This document shows positions 62,461-64,000 of a stretch of 64,000 bases of DNA, one piece after another. The position numbers and the translations under genes were made by a program. The notes below the pieces were generated by a model. The model worked only from the letters and a program-made list of their open reading frames with translations, did not search any database and was not told where the DNA came from. This stretch comes from Mycoplasmopsis californica (GTDB lineage Bacteria; Bacillota_I; Bacilli_A; Mycoplasmatales; Metamycoplasmataceae). The stretch covers positions 434,001 to 498,000 of the forward strand of contig NZ_CP007521.1 of NCBI RefSeq assembly GCF_000695835.1, read 5' to 3'. Numbering within the stretch: the first letter of the stretch is position 1; the number at the start of each line of letters is the position of its first letter.

Positions 62461-64000
62461 CTAATCTTCACTGAAGATAGGCTTGTTCTTAGTGAAATCT
62501 CATTTAATCTTTTCATCTTCTTTCAAAATTAGCTGTTCATCATAAAATTTGACGTATTTTAAAATTTCGTAAATTTTTTGTGCCATATCATTAAAAGTAT
62601 CAGTAAAGCTTAATTGTCTAAATTCTTCCTCCGATAATTCAAAAACATGTTTTTTCGTCGTTTTTGAAGGATTATTTTGGTCAGGTATTTCCAAATTAAA
62701 TGATTCATTTCGAGCAAAACTATCGACACCCCACTTGATTCAATATGCTAAGTAACTTAATTTATCACTCATTAACCCTAATGAGAAACGATAATCGGAA
62801 TTTCCAGGATTTTTTATTCCATAACCGGCAATTAATCGTTTTCAAGGGAAAAAGTTATTTCTTGGAAAAGCAAAAATATATTTGTTTGTTTCAGTTTCTG
62901 TAGTGAATTTCTCCAATTCCTCAGGGGTGCTTTTGTCGAAAGTCTCTTTACTATCTATGCTGTAATAATACTCATAATTTTGGTCTTTATTTTGTTTATC
63001 GTCATAAATTAATCATTTATATTTAGGATTATTATAACGCTCTAAAAAGAATTCAGAGTTAACTAACGCTTTCAATTCTTGTATCTTGTTAAAAATTCAT
63101 ATTGGATCAACCTTCTTATTTTGATCCTCGATATCTGATAGATACCGTTGTGAATTGAAATAGGCTTTTCTTTGCGATTCAACAAAATTTTTATAATTTT
63201 GAATTTTTTCTTTTATTTCAAGTTTACTTTTAAGTGTTGAATATGTTTCATTAAATTGCTCATTAGATGTGTATTTATAGTATAAACTTGTTCTGAACTC
63301 ATTATAAGGCTCTTCATACTTAGCTACATGGTTAAAGTAATAATTGAAAAGTCTATCTTGCGGGCTTTTTACATAATAAAGGATACGTTCATTGCTTAAT
63401 TCTTTTTCCAGTTGATTGAAAAAATCTGTAATTTCTTTTGTGATATCAATAGTTTTAGCAATCTCATTTTCTTTTTCAAGCTGTTCCTTTAATAATGGGT
63501 ATATTTTATTTAATACTGTTATTCAATCTTTTAATGTTTCTTTAGTAGGGATTTTATTGTTTTTTAATTCATTGTCATATTGCTCAACAATATTTTGGAA
63601 CATTGCGTTATGTTCATTGAAAAAATCATTATTTTGAACTAATTCATTAAAGTAGTATTTAGTTAGAAAAAACTGATCATTAAAAGTTAGTTTTAGGTCA
63701 TATCATTCCTTAGCACCGCTATTAAAAGTTTTTATTTCTTCAATTAAATTTGATAACCTTTTACCATCATTACGTGCACTTGAAAATTGGGAATTAATAT
63801 TTTCTATCATTGGAATATAAATATTTTTAACAACATTAGACACACTATCAATTGCAGTTGAGTCATAATCAAATGAGTTCTTAATTTCTTCCAATCAATC
63901 GATAGTTTTTTGGTGTATTTCTTGATATTCGTTTGTTAATGCGGGAATATCAAAATTTTGTTCACTTGTTTGATCATCATTTTTAATACTTGAATTATTG
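62461..64000 (-). CDS. Large helical protein, incomplete at window edge
   Basis: The C-terminal 513 residues of a protein whose start lies beyond the window. The frame is open throughout when TGA is Trp and ends TAG at 62461 after NKPIFSED. The visible part is charged and helical (KEQLEKENEIAKTIDITKEI, EELEKFTTETETNKY), with a more aromatic region near the end (KWLIYDDK, FPRNNFFPWKRLIAGYG, RFSLGLMSDKLSYLAYWIKWG). No family recognised. Given its neighbourhood and style it may be another surface lipoprotein, but the signal region cannot be seen. Confidence 0.75.

Noticed and set aside
1-64000. tRNA, rRNA or CRISPR loci
   Set aside because: I looked at the intergenic gaps for cloverleaf-like or regularly repeated sequence and saw none; a tRNAscan or CRISPR search could confirm.
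62461-64000. Reading the short frames on this minus-strand stretch as separate genes or decay
   Set aside because: They are all in one frame and separated only by TGA, so they form one continuous gene under code 4.

Overview
The window is mycoplasmal (Mollicutes). Many reading frames are interrupted only by TGA at positions where a conserved protein has tryptophan, for example in the UvrD motif QTIYS-W-RGA and in AsnS, so TGA encodes Trp (genetic code 4). Base composition is very AT-rich, lipoprotein signal peptides are abundant, genes are tightly packed and often overlap, and -10 boxes are close to TATAAT. Gene content (BMP nucleoside transporter, MraZ/RsmH/FtsZ cluster, CdaM, KtrAB, aromatic-cluster lipoproteins) fits the Mycoplasma hominis group. 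I cannot name the species from the sequence alone. All coordinates are given with TGA read as Trp.

Layout. 0-7.1 kb (minus): a BMP-type nucleoside ABC transporter operon (lipoprotein, double-NBD ATPase, two permeases) ending in a leucine-rich-repeat lipoprotein. 7.3-15.2 kb (minus): a mixed operon asnS, GT2-like, RDD membrane protein, uvrD/pcrA, an anchored unknown protein and degV, closed by a terminator. 15.5-17.9 kb (minus): a small membrane protein, the diadenylate cyclase and an MgtE-like Mg transporter. 18.2-23.9 kb (plus): a 1787-residue secreted SGNH hydrolase and yneF. 24.1-26.8 kb: two lipoproteins with His-rich stretches. 26.8-28.0 kb: decayed sequence. 28.1-30.8 kb: ktrB (with an overlapping small membrane protein) diverging from ktrA. 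30.9-34.6 kb: mraZ, rsmH, an ftsA-like gene and ftsZ. 34.7-36.5 kb: rsmE, fpg and an Smr-domain gene. 36.5-37.8 kb: two paralogous lipoproteins.

38.6-43.5 kb is an accessory island: a twice-frameshifted ORF6N gene, then type III restriction-modification genes mod and res. The mod gene carries a (GA)11 tract that puts it out of frame as sequenced. Ten or thirteen units would restore it, so this looks like a phase-variable methyltransferase captured in the OFF state. 43.7-51.3 kb (minus) is a translationally coupled six-gene operon: OppB-like and OppC-like permeases, an OppA-like lipoprotein, two more lipoproteins and a ZIP-family metal transporter with a His-rich loop. No ATPase lies in this operon. 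51.4-53.2 kb is topA. 53.5-54.9 kb is rpsF-ssb-rpsR with a leader that can sequester the rpsF Shine-Dalgarno. 55.1-60.2 kb is an ABC exporter-like permease and ATPase coupled to three related aromatic-motif lipoproteins. 60.4-62.0 kb is a lipoprotein gene with a T10 run abutting its -10 box. The end holds a broken small membrane gene and an incomplete minus-strand gene.

Functional links. CdaM should make c-di-AMP, whose usual targets include the RCK protein of KtrAB, so K and Mg homeostasis genes are all present here. Three features (type III mod, the T10 promoter, the Asn codon run) are simple-sequence sites able to vary by slippage. No tRNA, rRNA, CRISPR array or intact insertion sequence was recognised.
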